Below, piece by piece: positions 1 to 9,418 of a stretch of DNA of 64,000 bases. Below the pieces are notes generated by a model. It was not told the DNA's origin, ran no database searches, and saw nothing but the letters and a program-made list of their open reading frames with translations. This DNA comes from SYIM01 sp041182885 (lineage in GTDB: Bacteria > Pseudomonadota > Gammaproteobacteria > Burkholderiales > Burkholderiaceae_E): assembly GCA_049423065.1 (NCBI GenBank), contig JBMSQB010000004.1:48677-112676 (forward strand). The letters are read 5' to 3'. The position numbers were made by a program, and so were the translations under genes. How positions within the stretch are numbered: the stretch's first letter is position 1; each line of letters begins with the position of its first letter.

Positions 1-636
1 GCGATTCTGGTCACGCATGAGCACGGTGATCATGTGGGCGGCGTGTTCCGCCTGTCGCGTGCGCACCGGATTCCCGCCTGGCTCACCCATGGGACGCTCT
101 CGGCGAGCGCTCACGAGTCAATGCCGACCGGCGCGGATGCGCTGCCGGCACTGTTCCGCACGGTCACGCCGGATCAGGCCTTTGAAGTGGGGGGCCTGCA
201 GATCATGCCGGTGTCGGTGCCCCACGATGCCAGGGAGCCCGTGCAATATGTGATCGATGATGGTCGCGTGCGCCTGGGCGTGCTCACCGATCTTGGTCAC
301 GGATCGGCGCACGTGAGGCGAGCCTACTCGGGCATGGATGCGCTGGTACTCGAGTGCAATCACGACAGCGCGCTGCTGGCGGCCAACAGCACGTATCCCG
401 AAGGCTTGAAGCGCCGAATCTCGGGTCCGTGGGGACACCTGGCCAACCACGCCGCCGCCGAACTGCTGGCATCGCTCGACAACCGTCGCCTTCGCCTGGT
501 GGTTGCCGCACATCTGAGTGCACAGAACAACTCCCCGGCGCTGGCGCAGCAGGCGCTCGCCGGTGCGCTGCAGACCGATCCCGGATCGGTGGGCGTGGCG
601 GATCAGGAAACCGGTTTTCACTGGACGGCGATCTGA
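1..636 (+). CDS. MBL-fold metallo-hydrolase, WalJ/YycJ-like (5' truncated)
   Basis: The frame is open from base 1, so the N terminus lies outside the window. The first visible residues contain THEHGDH, the zinc-binding HxHxDH motif of the metallo-beta-lactamase fold. Downstream are an ECNHD segment, a GHLSN-like segment (GHLANH) and AHLSAQNN, which are typical of the WalJ/YycJ branch related to RNase Z. Members are metal-dependent phosphoesterases or nucleases of the cytoplasm; the substrate here cannot be deduced. It ends convergently with the ribosomal oxygenase gene, about 90 bases away. The fold is secure, the exact role is not. Confidence 0.88.
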   Translation, partial: AILVTHEHGDHVGGVFRLSRAHRIPAWLTHGTLSASAHESMPTGADALPALFRTVTPDQAFEVGGLQIMPVSVPHDAREPVQYVIDDGRVRLGVLTDLGHGSAHVRRAYSGMDALVLECNHDSALLAANSTYPEGLKRRISGPWGHLANHAAAELLASLDNRRLRLVVAAHLSAQNNSPALAQQALAGALQTDPGSVGVADQETGFHWTAI

Positions 637-726
637 TCCTCCGGTTTCGCGGCCGGCGCGCGGATGTCTGTCGGGAGCTTGCCAGCGTGATTTGCGCGCG
701 GCGCGGGCGTGTCGTCTGCGAGAGGT

Positions 727-1962
727 TCAGCGTGGCTTCCGGGAATGGACGGGATGCAACCATCCGGCCCGGGCCCAGTCGACCAGCAGTTGCGCGAGCT
801 CCGGGTGGGCGCTCGCCTGACTGGCCTCGTGAGCGGTGAGTTGTCGCAGGTTGGCAAGCCTCTGGAGCAGGTTTCGCGCTGGGCGCAATTTGGGTGCGGC
901 CACCGACTCGCCGTTGATGTGGAAGCGTGAGGCGCGATAGAGAAAGCGGGTTCTGCGATCGAGCTGCAAACCAGTGCGGCGGCCTGCCTCGAAAAAGCGT
1001 GCTTCGTTGAGTCGCGGCGGGGCATCGAAAAAAACGTTTGCCGCGGGCTCGGTGAGAAAGCGCCCGATGAAATCATCCACCGATGCGACAGTGGGGCGCC
1101 AGCCCAGCGCCCAATCCCGCATCTGCCGATGCAGGTCAACAGGAACCTCCGCCGCGCGCGCGGTGCGGGGGCGGCCGCGATCGCCAAAGCGGGGGTCGGA
1201 CCCACCGGGTGAATCTGCAGCGTCCGCGAGGAACTCACGCAGAAACTCCTGCCTGGACGGCGCCCTGAAGCCCACCGAGCCGGTCATGCAGGGGCCTTCC
1301 GCAATACCGTCGTGGGCCCAGCCCGGGGGCAGGTAGAGCATGTCTCCCGGTTCGAGCAGCCACTCCTGGGTGGGCTCGAACTGCTCAAGAATCTTGAGCG
1401 GCAGCCCGGGTTTCAATCGGTCATGACCTGGCGGGGCGATCCGCCAGCGGCGCTTTCCCCAAAGCTGGATGAGGAAGACATCGTAGGAGTCGAGGTGGGG
1501 TCCGACCCCGCCCTGATTCGCGGCGAGGCTGATCATCAGATCGTCGAGCCGGGCATCGGGGATGAACCGGAACCTGGACATCAGTTCATGGGTGCGGTCA
1601 TCGTGCAGATTGACGCCCTGCACGAGCAGGGTCCAGCGACTTCGCGTGAGCGAGGGAACCTGATCGGATTCGAATGGCCCGTGCGCGAGAGTCCAGCGGC
1701 CGCCGAACGAGGTGACCAGCCGCGACTGAACCGAGTCATCCTGAGCGAGTGCGATCAGCGCCTGTGCATCGAAGGGCGGCTTGATGTCAGGCAGAGCGGC
1801 CCTGACCAGAAGCGGCCGACGCTGCCAGTGATTGCGCAGGAACTCGTCTACACTCAGCCCGCCCAGGAGCGCTGCATCGGCTCGGGCGGTCCGGCTGCCC
1901 TGTTGGCGCGCGGTTCGAGAGGCAGGCAGCCTGGTCGGGCTGGGCTTGGACTGTCGATTCAT
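727..1962 (-). CDS. Cupin/JmjC ribosomal protein hydroxylase, RoxA (YcfD)-like
   Basis: The 411-residue protein carries the iron-binding HxD...H triad of JmjC oxygenases: H156 and D158 in GPHLDSYDVF, and H217 in PPGWAHDG. The family (E. coli YcfD/RoxA) uses Fe(II) and 2-oxoglutarate to hydroxylate an arginine of ribosomal protein L16. The length is close to that family's (about 370-400), with a short basic low-complexity N terminus of about 28 residues. The C-terminal half, with the winged-helix-like region of these enzymes, is present. The gene is divergent from the FKBP gene, with only about 20 bases between the starts. L16 as target is inferred from the family. Confidence 0.85.
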   Translation of the reverse strand: MNRQSKPSPTRLPASRTARQQGSRTARADAALLGGLSVDEFLRNHWQRRPLLVRAALPDIKPPFDAQALIALAQDDSVQSRLVTSFGGRWTLAHGPFESDQVPSLTRSRWTLLVQGVNLHDDRTHELMSRFRFIPDARLDDLMISLAANQGGVGPHLDSYDVFLIQLWGKRRWRIAPPGHDRLKPGLPLKILEQFEPTQEWLLEPGDMLYLPPGWAHDGIAEGPCMTGSVGFRAPSRQEFLREFLADAADSPGGSDPRFGDRGRPRTARAAEVPVDLHRQMRDWALGWRPTVASVDDFIGRFLTEPAANVFFDAPPRLNEARFFEAGRRTGLQLDRRTRFLYRASRFHINGESVAAPKLRPARNLLQRLANLRQLTAHEASQASAHPELAQLLVDWARAGWLHPVHSRKPR

Positions 1963-1982
1963 GGATCACCCGGGAGACGTTG

Positions 1983-2474
1983 ATGTCGTTATCAATTACC
2001 GCGGGACGCTGGGTCACCCTGCGCTACCGCATCAGTGACGCGCAAGGCGAGCCGATCGAGCCGGGCGAACGCGAGCTTACCTATCTTCATGGTGGCTATG
2101 GAGCGGTTCTGGCCGGAATTGAAGATGCGCTGGAAGGTCACGCGGCGGGCCACGCGGCGACGCTGCAACTCGAACCCGAGGATGCGTTCGGCGACTATGA
2201 CGCGTCGCTCGTGTATCTGGCACCGCGGGCAGGCTTTCCTGATGACCTGGAAGAAGGCATGGGCTTCCAGAAGGTGCCGGGCATGCCTGAACTCGATCAC
2301 GATGGCCATGTGTATATCGCCACCGAATTTACCGAGGACACCGTGGTGCTGGACGGTAATCATCCGCTTGCCGGGCTGGCGCTTCGCTTTGAACTGCGGG
2401 TGATTTCGGTGTCCGAGGCGAGCGAGGCGGACATTGAACGCGAACGCCGCCTGGCAGAGGACGATGCCGATTAG
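1983..2474 (+). CDS. FKBP-type peptidyl-prolyl isomerase, SlyD-like
   Basis: The 163-residue protein has the FKBP core split by an insert-in-flap domain. Residues around PEDAFGDYD and the segment VVLDGNHPLAGLALRF (about 115-130) match the SlyD signature DGNHPLAGK.L.F. These proteins isomerise prolyl bonds and act as cytoplasmic chaperones. The ATG at 1983 was chosen over the TTG directly before it because GGAG lies 8 bases upstream. Unlike E. coli SlyD there is no His/Cys-rich metal-binding tail; the C terminus is acidic. Its stop overlaps the end of the convergent ABC exporter gene by four bases. Confidence 0.9.
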   Translation: MSLSITAGRWVTLRYRISDAQGEPIEPGERELTYLHGGYGAVLAGIEDALEGHAAGHAATLQLEPEDAFGDYDASLVYLAPRAGFPDDLEEGMGFQKVPGMPELDHDGHVYIATEFTEDTVVLDGNHPLAGLALRFELRVISVSEASEADIERERRLAEDDAD

Positions 2475-4327
2475 GCTGCACTCGGCTCGGTAAAGCCACC
2501 CTGTTCCACCATTCTTGCGAACACCCCGCCCAGCGCCACCAGTTCGTCGAAACGTCCTGATTCGATGACTCGTCCCTGCTCCACCACCAGGATGCGATCG
2601 GCATCGGCCACGGTGGACAGACGGTGCGCAATGACCAGGGTGGTGCGCCCGCGCCGCACCGCTTCCAGTGCATCGCGAATTCGTGCCTCGGTCTGAACAT
2701 CGAGCGCGCTGGTCGCCTCATCAAGCAGCAGAAGCGGGGCATCGCGCAGGATCGCCCGGGCAATGGCCAGCCTCTGGCGTTCGCCGCCCGAAAGCGATGC
2801 ACCGCGCTCGCCGATCACGAAGTCGTAGCCGCCGGGTTTGCCGATGATGAACTCGTGCGCCTGGGCAAGTCGGGCCGCGCGTTCGATTTCTTCCGCACTG
2901 GCGTCGGGTCGGCCGATGGCGATGTTCTCGGCGATCGACCGATTGAAGAGTCCGGCATCCTGGAACACCACCGCAATCTGCTCGCGAAGCGATGCGAGCG
3001 TGACGGTGGCGATGTCGATTCCGTCCACCAGAATGCGGCCCTGATCGGGTGCGCGCAGCCGTTGCAGAAGCGACAGCGTGGTGCTTTTTCCTGCGCCCGT
3101 TGCACCCACCAGCGCGAAGGTGGCACCGGCCGGGATGTTGAAGTCGAGATCGAATACGCCCTGGGCCGAACCGGGGAAACGGAAACTCACCTGCTCAAAG
3201 CGCACGGCGCCCGCCACCGGCGGAAGCGGCTTCGCATCGGGCGCCTCCGATACGGCCTCGCGCGCATCGAGCAGTTCGAACAGGCTGGCAAGCGTTGGAA
3301 TGCTCTGTGCCATCCGCACTGCAAAACCGGAGAGCGAGTCGAGCTTTCCGATGAGAAGCCCCGCAAAGCCCACGAATGCAACGATCTCGCCCACCGTGAT
3401 CTGTTCGCGGGCGACCAGCACAGAGCCGACCGCATACAGGATCACCACTGTGATGGTGGCTGCGGTTCGGGTGAGCACAGTGAGCAGCCCCCACCAGGTG
3501 AGCACAGGGTACTGCGCGGCGAGCAGTCGGGACATGATGGCCCGCATCGCCTGCATTTCCGCGCCGAAGCGGCCATAACTCTGGACCACCGTGACATTGC
3601 CGATGACATCGCCCACCCGGCCATAGACTTCGCCGTGATACCGCTCGACATCGGCCTGCCCGCCGTGCGTACGACGGGCGATGAACAGATTGGCAAGCAC
3701 ATAGGCCGCACCGAGTGCGACCAGGAGCGACGCCATCATTGCGTTCATCTGCCAGGCTACCGGGATCATGACCATGAGCCCTGCGAGCGCGACAAACTGT
3801 TCGCGCAGAAGCGATAGGCCGTTCCAGAACAGGGCGTCGGTTCCGGCAAGGATGGAACGTACGACTGCTCCCGAGCCGCGCTCGGCGTGATACCCCGAGG
3901 GCAGTGCAAGCGCGCGCTCGTAAGCCGCCGCGAGTGCGGCCAGCCTGCGGCGATGGGCGAGCCGGTCTGCCATCACCGCCACGATCACGCCGGCGAGAAT
4001 GCCGGCGAGTCCCACCCCTGCCCATACAGCAATCACGCCAAAGGCCGGTGTGCGCGCGGCAAGTGCATCCACGACCCGCGCGAGCAATACCTGTTCGATC
4101 ACGGGTACGGCAGCGAGCATGAGCCCGGACAGGACGATCAGCACCGCCTGACGGCGCTCAGCGAGCAGCAGCCCGAGTGCGCGCCGCAGCGTGGCGCTCG
4201 GGCGGGCGGCTGCAGGGCGCTCAGCGGGCACCGTGGACGGTGCAGCGGCACGGGCCGCGGCGGGCGCCTCGGAAGGCGCACCGGACCGGGCCGCGTCGGG
4301 CGCCTCGGAGGAAGACGGGTCGGTCAT
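2471..4327 (-). CDS. ABC exporter, fused permease/ATPase (NdvA/MsbA-type)
   Basis: The 618-residue half-transporter has six predicted membrane segments (about residues 60-340) followed by a nucleotide-binding domain. Walker A is at 408-416 (GATGAGKST), the LSGGE signature at 512-516 and Walker B with its glutamate at 532-537 (LLLLDE). It would work as a homodimeric exporter in the inner membrane. The domain order and the region around the ATPase resemble glucan exporters of the NdvA/ChvA group, but the substrate is not certain. The first 45 residues are an Ala/Pro/Ser-rich extension without a known role. It is the last gene of a minus-strand group with a second ABC protein and a YfhO-like protein. 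Confidence 0.88.
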   Translation of the reverse strand: MTDPSSSEAPDAARSGAPSEAPAAARAAAPSTVPAERPAAARPSATLRRALGLLLAERRQAVLIVLSGLMLAAVPVIEQVLLARVVDALAARTPAFGVIAVWAGVGLAGILAGVIVAVMADRLAHRRRLAALAAAYERALALPSGYHAERGSGAVVRSILAGTDALFWNGLSLLREQFVALAGLMVMIPVAWQMNAMMASLLVALGAAYVLANLFIARRTHGGQADVERYHGEVYGRVGDVIGNVTVVQSYGRFGAEMQAMRAIMSRLLAAQYPVLTWWGLLTVLTRTAATITVVILYAVGSVLVAREQITVGEIVAFVGFAGLLIGKLDSLSGFAVRMAQSIPTLASLFELLDAREAVSEAPDAKPLPPVAGAVRFEQVSFRFPGSAQGVFDLDFNIPAGATFALVGATGAGKSTTLSLLQRLRAPDQGRILVDGIDIATVTLASLREQIAVVFQDAGLFNRSIAENIAIGRPDASAEEIERAARLAQAHEFIIGKPGGYDFVIGERGASLSGGERQRLAIARAILRDAPLLLLDEATSALDVQTEARIRDALEAVRRGRTTLVIAHRLSTVADADRILVVEQGRVIESGRFDELVALGGVFARMVEQGGFTEPSAA

Positions 4328-4365
4328 GGGTTGGACGGAACGTGTGTCGAGCGGGGGCCGATGCC

Positions 4366-4938
4366 TTAACGACCAGAGCGGGCAAGGATCTGCAGTGTTT
4401 TGTAGGTGCCGCGCCGCTCGAAGGGCCGCTGGCGCAGCAGCTCGGCCTCAACCCGCTCGGCGACGTCATAGGCATACGAGCCGGTGTAGAACAGGATTTC
4501 GCCACCGGGCTTGACCTGATCGGCCAGGAGCAGCGTCATCTCCAGATCGGTGAGCGCGCCGTAGCGATCGTTTTCAGCCGTCCTGAATTCGCCAACGTGA
4601 AACAGGGTGACGTAGTCGAACATCGGGAGCAGTCGCGCATCCAGCTGATAGATATCGCCGAACCAGGCCTTGTAGGTACGGCCCAGCTCCGGGTTGTCGA
4701 TCAGCAGGCGGACATAGTCTTCGTACTCCTGGGGCGATGCGGTGATGCCCAGGACTGCGCAGTTGCTGTCGGATTGCGCAAGCCGCAAGCCGACGATGTG
4801 GTGATTGCCGGTGCCAAAGTGGAAGATCGTGCTCGACTGCGCATTTCGCGACTGGAGATAGTCAAGAAAATGCAGGTCGCAGGGGCACTGCGCTTCATCG
4901 AGCGGCCAGGTGCTGTTCCAGAAGTTGAGTTTGCTCAT
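4366..4938 (-). CDS. Small methyltransferase-like protein of unknown function
   Basis: The 190-residue protein contains FHFGTGNHHIVGLRLA near residue 40, which resembles the glycine-rich motif I of SAM-binding methyltransferases, and later VKPGGEILFYTGSYAYD, which resembles motif III/post-motif regions. The usual acidic residue ending beta-2 is not clear, so methyltransferase activity is inferred. The start at 4938 was chosen because the residues upstream, although open, read as the end of the neighbouring ABC gene in another frame. It lies between two ABC exporter genes with gaps of 28-38 bases, so it is probably co-transcribed with them. Confidence 0.7.
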   Translation of the reverse strand: MSKLNFWNSTWPLDEAQCPCDLHFLDYLQSRNAQSSTIFHFGTGNHHIVGLRLAQSDSNCAVLGITASPQEYEDYVRLLIDNPELGRTYKAWFGDIYQLDARLLPMFDYVTLFHVGEFRTAENDRYGALTDLEMTLLLADQVKPGGEILFYTGSYAYDVAERVEAELLRQRPFERRGTYKTLQILARSGR

Positions 4939-4966
4939 CGGTGCAGTTCTCGGTGTTGAAAAGGGG

Positions 4967-6718
4967 TCAGCGGGCGGCTTGCAGCGCGCCCGGGGCGAGC
5001 GACAGGACCTGATCGAAGTGGTCCGTGCAGGCCGGATGCCGCGACAGATACAGGAGGGTGATCGATGGCAGGGCGCGCCGGATCGCCTCGAGGAGGACGC
5101 GTTGTGCCGCCTCGTCCAAAGCCGACAGGGCGTCATCGATGATGAGAGTATCAGGTGCCGCAATCAGCACCCGCGCAACGCCCAGGCGTTGACGCTCGCC
5201 CAGGGACAGGAGCGCATCCCAGCGCGCGGCGTCCTCCAGTCGACTGACCAGAGCGCCAAGCCCGGTCTGCTCAAGCGCGGATCGCAATCGCGGATCGCTG
5301 GCGGGTCGACTCGCCGCCGGATACGCCAGCACATCGCACAGGGAACCCGGGGGCAGATAGACCCGCTGCGGCAGGACCATGGGTTCGGTTCCGGACGCGC
5401 TGGAAGTCATCCCGGCGAGCGCGGCTGTGCCGACCTCCAGGCCGCAGAGTTGACGGACCAGCGTGGATTTCCCCGTGCTGGAATCGCCGTTGAGTTGCAC
5501 CCACTCGCCGCGACGGATTGCATGGGGACCGATGCGCCAGACCGGCGGCTCGATGGGGTTCGCAGGCGGTGCGGTTGCAGCGCCCGCGCCATGGTCTGGG
5601 GCCGCTTGCCCAGCGGTGCGGTTGGGTGGGAGTTCGTCGCAGGCCTCGACGATTTCCATGACACGGCGTGCCGAGGCGTACCACTCGGCGATTTTTCCGT
5701 AGTGGTCGACCAGCCATGAAATTGCAATCTGTACCTGCACGAAGGCGGCCGCGAGTTGCGTGACCTGGCCCAGCGTCAGATCACCGCTGATGTATTTGGG
5801 TGCCGCGAACAGCAGCGGCACGATGGGAATCATCGGGCCCGATGCATTGGTGATCCAGGTGAGGCGGCCATGCTGGCGGACGATCGCAAGCCAGCAGTCC
5901 ACCACCCGGTCGTAGCTGCGCGCGAGAATGCGGCGCTCACCGGGGCCGCCCGCAAGCAGGGCGACGCTCTCGGCGTTGTCGCGCAGTCTCATCATGCCGA
6001 AGCGGAAGTGCCCCTCGGCTTCATTGCGGCGCGCCACGCAGCCGGGAAGCGCCGCGCCGACCTTGAGCATCAGCCATGACGCGAGAATTCCATAGACAAG
6101 TGCCACGACCACCAGATAGGCGGGAATCGTGATCGCCTGCTCGCCTCCCAGACGCAGGGTGTAGCTGCCACCCACAGTCCAGAGGATGGCGATGAACGCG
6201 GCTGCATTCACCACAGCAAGCACGAGGCCAATGCCCAGATCGACCAGCGGTTCGGTGGCCCAGCGGGTGTCGTCGGCGATCCGGTATTCGGGGTTTTGCG
6301 GCTCGCGTCCGCTTGCGCTCAGGCGGTGAAAACGCTGTGCCGACAGCCACCGGTCGAGCATGCGTCCCACGATCCATTCCCGCCAGCGGACCTGCAGCGT
6401 CTCCCGGGTCAACACGATGCCCACACCGATCGAGGCCATCGACGCAATGATGATGGCAAACATCAGGACCGCACGGCCAAGCGCGGGCACATCACGCGAC
6501 TCGAGGCTGTCAAAGAACCAGCGGTTCCAGTGGTTCATGGCGATCGTGGCTGCGGTGGACAGCAGCAGCAACACGAACAGGCCAAGCGTGAGGAGCCAGG
6601 CGCGCGCAGCCCCCTCACCGGTCCAGAATCCCCCGGAAAATCGCGCAAACGCGCGGGCCACACGCGGCTCGAGCCGGTAGCCGACACTGTCCTCCGGGGA
6701 TGCGCTTGCGGTGCTCAT
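4967..6718 (-). CDS. SbmA/BacA- or YddA-like ABC transporter (fused permease/ATPase)
   Basis: The 583-residue protein has an N-terminal membrane domain with the family segment MNHWNRWFFDSLESRD (about 61-76) and a C-terminal ATPase. This order is typical of the ABC_membrane_2 group (YddA, Rv1819c), related to the SbmA/BacA peptide transporters. Walker A is GDSSTGKS (411-418) and the signature is LSLGE (504-508). Walker B reads LIIDD (525-529), so the catalytic glutamate that normally follows the aspartate is itself an aspartate (D529). A Pro/Ala-rich linker of about 20 residues joins the two domains. The substrate is unknown; peptides or lipophilic compounds are usual for the family. Confidence 0.85.
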   Translation of the reverse strand: MSTASASPEDSVGYRLEPRVARAFARFSGGFWTGEGAARAWLLTLGLFVLLLLSTAATIAMNHWNRWFFDSLESRDVPALGRAVLMFAIIIASMASIGVGIVLTRETLQVRWREWIVGRMLDRWLSAQRFHRLSASGREPQNPEYRIADDTRWATEPLVDLGIGLVLAVVNAAAFIAILWTVGGSYTLRLGGEQAITIPAYLVVVALVYGILASWLMLKVGAALPGCVARRNEAEGHFRFGMMRLRDNAESVALLAGGPGERRILARSYDRVVDCWLAIVRQHGRLTWITNASGPMIPIVPLLFAAPKYISGDLTLGQVTQLAAAFVQVQIAISWLVDHYGKIAEWYASARRVMEIVEACDELPPNRTAGQAAPDHGAGAATAPPANPIEPPVWRIGPHAIRRGEWVQLNGDSSTGKSTLVRQLCGLEVGTAALAGMTSSASGTEPMVLPQRVYLPPGSLCDVLAYPAASRPASDPRLRSALEQTGLGALVSRLEDAARWDALLSLGERQRLGVARVLIAAPDTLIIDDALSALDEAAQRVLLEAIRRALPSITLLYLSRHPACTDHFDQVLSLAPGALQAAR

Positions 6719-6872
6719 GGGGAAGAAGAAAGCCGTGAGGTGGCAGGGGGAAAACGCCGCGCAGTGTAGCCGTCGGTGGCGGGCAGGCCGGCACAGTCCG
6801 TGAGGGGCCAGGGGCCTTCTGCCGAGGCGAGCTCATGGCGGATGTGGGGTGCCCGGCCGGGGTTTGGCCTGC

Positions 6873-9293
6873 TCAGGGCTCGCGCAAGCCCTCTGCGATC
6901 TGGTTGAGCGCACCGTCCAGCGGGCGGAATTCAAAGCGCACCTGGTGTCTGCCGGGTTCTACCGCGACCGCCCGGAACAGTACGTTGGCGCGCAGCAGCC
7001 TCAGGGGCGCTTCGGTTTCGGCGCCCACATTCGAGGCGAACCACCATGGGTGCCAGATGTCGTTCAGCACCAGCCAGCCCCCATCCGGGCTGTCGACTTC
7101 AATATCGATGCGGGTGTTGCCGTAGTGGGTGATCCGCGCCTGGCCGGGGCGCCGGGGCTTGTTGGGGCCGAGGCTGTCGGACTCCAGCAGGACGGTTGAC
7201 TTCAGATCGTGTTGGGGCCAGCGTCCGCTGGCAAGCAGTTCATCGAAATCGACTTCAAGCGCATGGGTGGCAAACAGCACCCGGGGCAGGGCGTTGGGGT
7301 TTTCGTAAATCCAGGCCTCGCGGGTGCGGGCCACCAGCCGGACATCGCCCGGTTGCAGGGAGGGATCGATGGATTCGATTGGCACCCCCGTGGCGATGAA
7401 ACGCAGGCCCAGCAGGTTGGCGAGCGTACAGCGATAGGACGGAAAGAGTGGCGAGAAGCGCCGTTGGTCCGGGAGCCCCACGTGATCCTCGGCACCGGTG
7501 GCCGCGCTGTAGTGGCCAAGCCGAAGCGGGTTATAGCCCAGGGTGTTTTCCAGGCCGTGGGTGAGGCTCGCATTCGGCCAATGAAACCCCAGGCCGGTGA
7601 GTTCGATCCGGTCACGTCGGGTGTCATTCGCCACCACGCGCGATTTGAGCGCAGTGATGGTTTCGTTGCGGGTGTCGGGGGCCAGCACCTCATACATGGA
7701 TGCAGGTTGTGCGGTGGCCGATGACGGACCGTTGTGATGGGCCAGATCGATCACCGTGAGGGCAGCGAGGGCGGCGAGCCCCATGCGCGCGGCAGCCCCT
7801 GCACGCGATCCCGATCGCTCCAGGCTGGTGCCCGCCCGGCCCGCACAGCGCGCCACCCAGCCGAGCACGAGGGCTGCGAGCAGCAGGCTCAACAGGCTCT
7901 CACCCAGCGCCGGCAGCGCCTGCGGCAGGCGTCCGAACTGCACTGCGAGGCCAATCGATGCACCTGCGGCGGTTCCGCCCAAAAGCCACGCACAGGTGGC
8001 GATCGGCAGCCTTTCCGGATCGGGCTCGGTGACCAGGCGGTGCAGCGCATAGCCCGCCAGAATGGCGAGCAGGGCGCCAATCAGGAAGCAGGCGTCCGCC
8101 GGGCGTCTGAACAGATCCACCCCAGGCAGCAGTGAATGCATGAATTCGAAGGCGGGTGTATACCAGCCCAATGCGTAGAGGACCATCACGCCTGCGGCCG
8201 CTGAGAAGAAGCGCACTTCGCGTGCCCACAGCCAGCCGCGGACGCCCGCGCACAACAGCAGAAGCGCCGGGGCCGCGCCGATATAGAGTCCACCCATGTT
8301 TTGCGCAAGAAAGAGGCCGGTATCCGGCCAGGCCGCGCTTGGGGGGCCCCAGTACTCGGCCGCTCGTCCGGTTGCGCCAAACACGTCGGGTACGAGAAGC
8401 GTAAGAAGCAGCGCCGGGTGGAGCGACCCGCGGCCCGCATCGAGATAGCCGATTTCCGGACGGTTCGAATTCTCTGCCATCAGTGCGGTGAGGAGGACGG
8501 GCACCAGGCTGAGCGCGATTCCAATCAAGCCCGCGATGCCGAGCGGCAGCAGGCAAGCCAGACGGTGCCGCCAGCCCGCGTTGCCGCTGGGCGCGGTTGG
8601 TTGCAGGGACTCGCCCAATACCCGCCACAGGCTGAATGCGGCCAGAACATAAAGCGCGAGGAGCGCGACCTGGTCGCGTCCCAGGGCGATTCGCGCGAGG
8701 ACAACGCCTGCGAGCAGCGCCCACAGCAGGCTGCGCCGCGTGATCGTTCGCTCCAGGCACAGCATGGCGACTGGCAGCCAGACCAGGCTCAGCACCTGGC
8801 CCACATGCTGGATCCGCCAGGCCATCGACGCCCCCCAGCAGAAACAGAGCGCTGCGATCAGCGCGGCGCTCCAGTGCCATCCCTGGTCGCGAACCCAGAC
8901 CATCAGACAGGTTCCGCCAAACACGATCATGGCCATCTGCAGCATATCGACCACCCAGGCCTCGGGCGTGCTGTCGATCAGGGCCAGCAACAGATACGTG
9001 GGCGAAAACAGCAAGGACTGTGGATCGGCGACCTGCGGGTGGCCGCCGAACACGAACGGTGACCAGAGCGGCGAGTCGCCTCGTGCCAGGCTCTGTGCGA
9101 GGAACTGGATCTGCGGCAGAAAGTGCGCCTTGGCATCCCAGGGAATCGCCATCGCGCCCGACAACCACGGCCAGGCAAGAATGGGCGCGGCGAGCGCGAG
9201 CAGCAGCAATGCAGGCGCGAGCGGCGACTGCCCTGGTCTCGCTCGCCCCAGGGCCGAGGCGTGCCTTGTGATGTCGTGGGGCAACTGGCCCAC
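6873..9293 (-). CDS. YfhO-family polytopic membrane protein
   Basis: The 806-residue protein has a dozen or more hydrophobic segments over the first 500 residues and a soluble C-terminal domain. The segment GDSPLWSPFVFGGHP near residue 75 and the C-terminal GGWLVLNDIWHPWW region are typical of YfhO/GT-C-like proteins. Family members resemble GT-C glycosyltransferases and some add sugars to cell-wall or lipid carriers. The acceptor and donor here are not known. It is the first gene of the minus-strand group followed, after about 150 bases, by the two ABC exporters. This suggests a cell-envelope role. Confidence 0.8.
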   Translation of the reverse strand: MGQLPHDITRHASALGRARPGQSPLAPALLLLALAAPILAWPWLSGAMAIPWDAKAHFLPQIQFLAQSLARGDSPLWSPFVFGGHPQVADPQSLLFSPTYLLLALIDSTPEAWVVDMLQMAMIVFGGTCLMVWVRDQGWHWSAALIAALCFCWGASMAWRIQHVGQVLSLVWLPVAMLCLERTITRRSLLWALLAGVVLARIALGRDQVALLALYVLAAFSLWRVLGESLQPTAPSGNAGWRHRLACLLPLGIAGLIGIALSLVPVLLTALMAENSNRPEIGYLDAGRGSLHPALLLTLLVPDVFGATGRAAEYWGPPSAAWPDTGLFLAQNMGGLYIGAAPALLLLCAGVRGWLWAREVRFFSAAAGVMVLYALGWYTPAFEFMHSLLPGVDLFRRPADACFLIGALLAILAGYALHRLVTEPDPERLPIATCAWLLGGTAAGASIGLAVQFGRLPQALPALGESLLSLLLAALVLGWVARCAGRAGTSLERSGSRAGAAARMGLAALAALTVIDLAHHNGPSSATAQPASMYEVLAPDTRNETITALKSRVVANDTRRDRIELTGLGFHWPNASLTHGLENTLGYNPLRLGHYSAATGAEDHVGLPDQRRFSPLFPSYRCTLANLLGLRFIATGVPIESIDPSLQPGDVRLVARTREAWIYENPNALPRVLFATHALEVDFDELLASGRWPQHDLKSTVLLESDSLGPNKPRRPGQARITHYGNTRIDIEVDSPDGGWLVLNDIWHPWWFASNVGAETEAPLRLLRANVLFRAVAVEPGRHQVRFEFRPLDGALNQIAEGLREP

Positions 9294-9379
9294 GTGTACT
9301 CCCTCCGGTGACGGCGCGCCTGCGTGGGGACGCGTTTATCGGGGGAGTGTAGGCCGGGTTGCCGCGACCCGCCAGCGGA

Positions 9380-9411
9380 TAAGGGAAAACACTGAGGCCC
9401 GGTGACGGGCC
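9380..9411 (-). terminator. Probable intrinsic terminator after rho
   Basis: Read on the minus strand just after the rho stop codon, a perfect 6-bp stem (9396-9401 with 9406-9411, loop of four) is followed by a run containing TGTTTTCCCTT. The stem is short but GC-only. It is plausible as the end of the rho transcript. Confidence 0.5.
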
Positions 9412-9418
9412 AGGCGGG

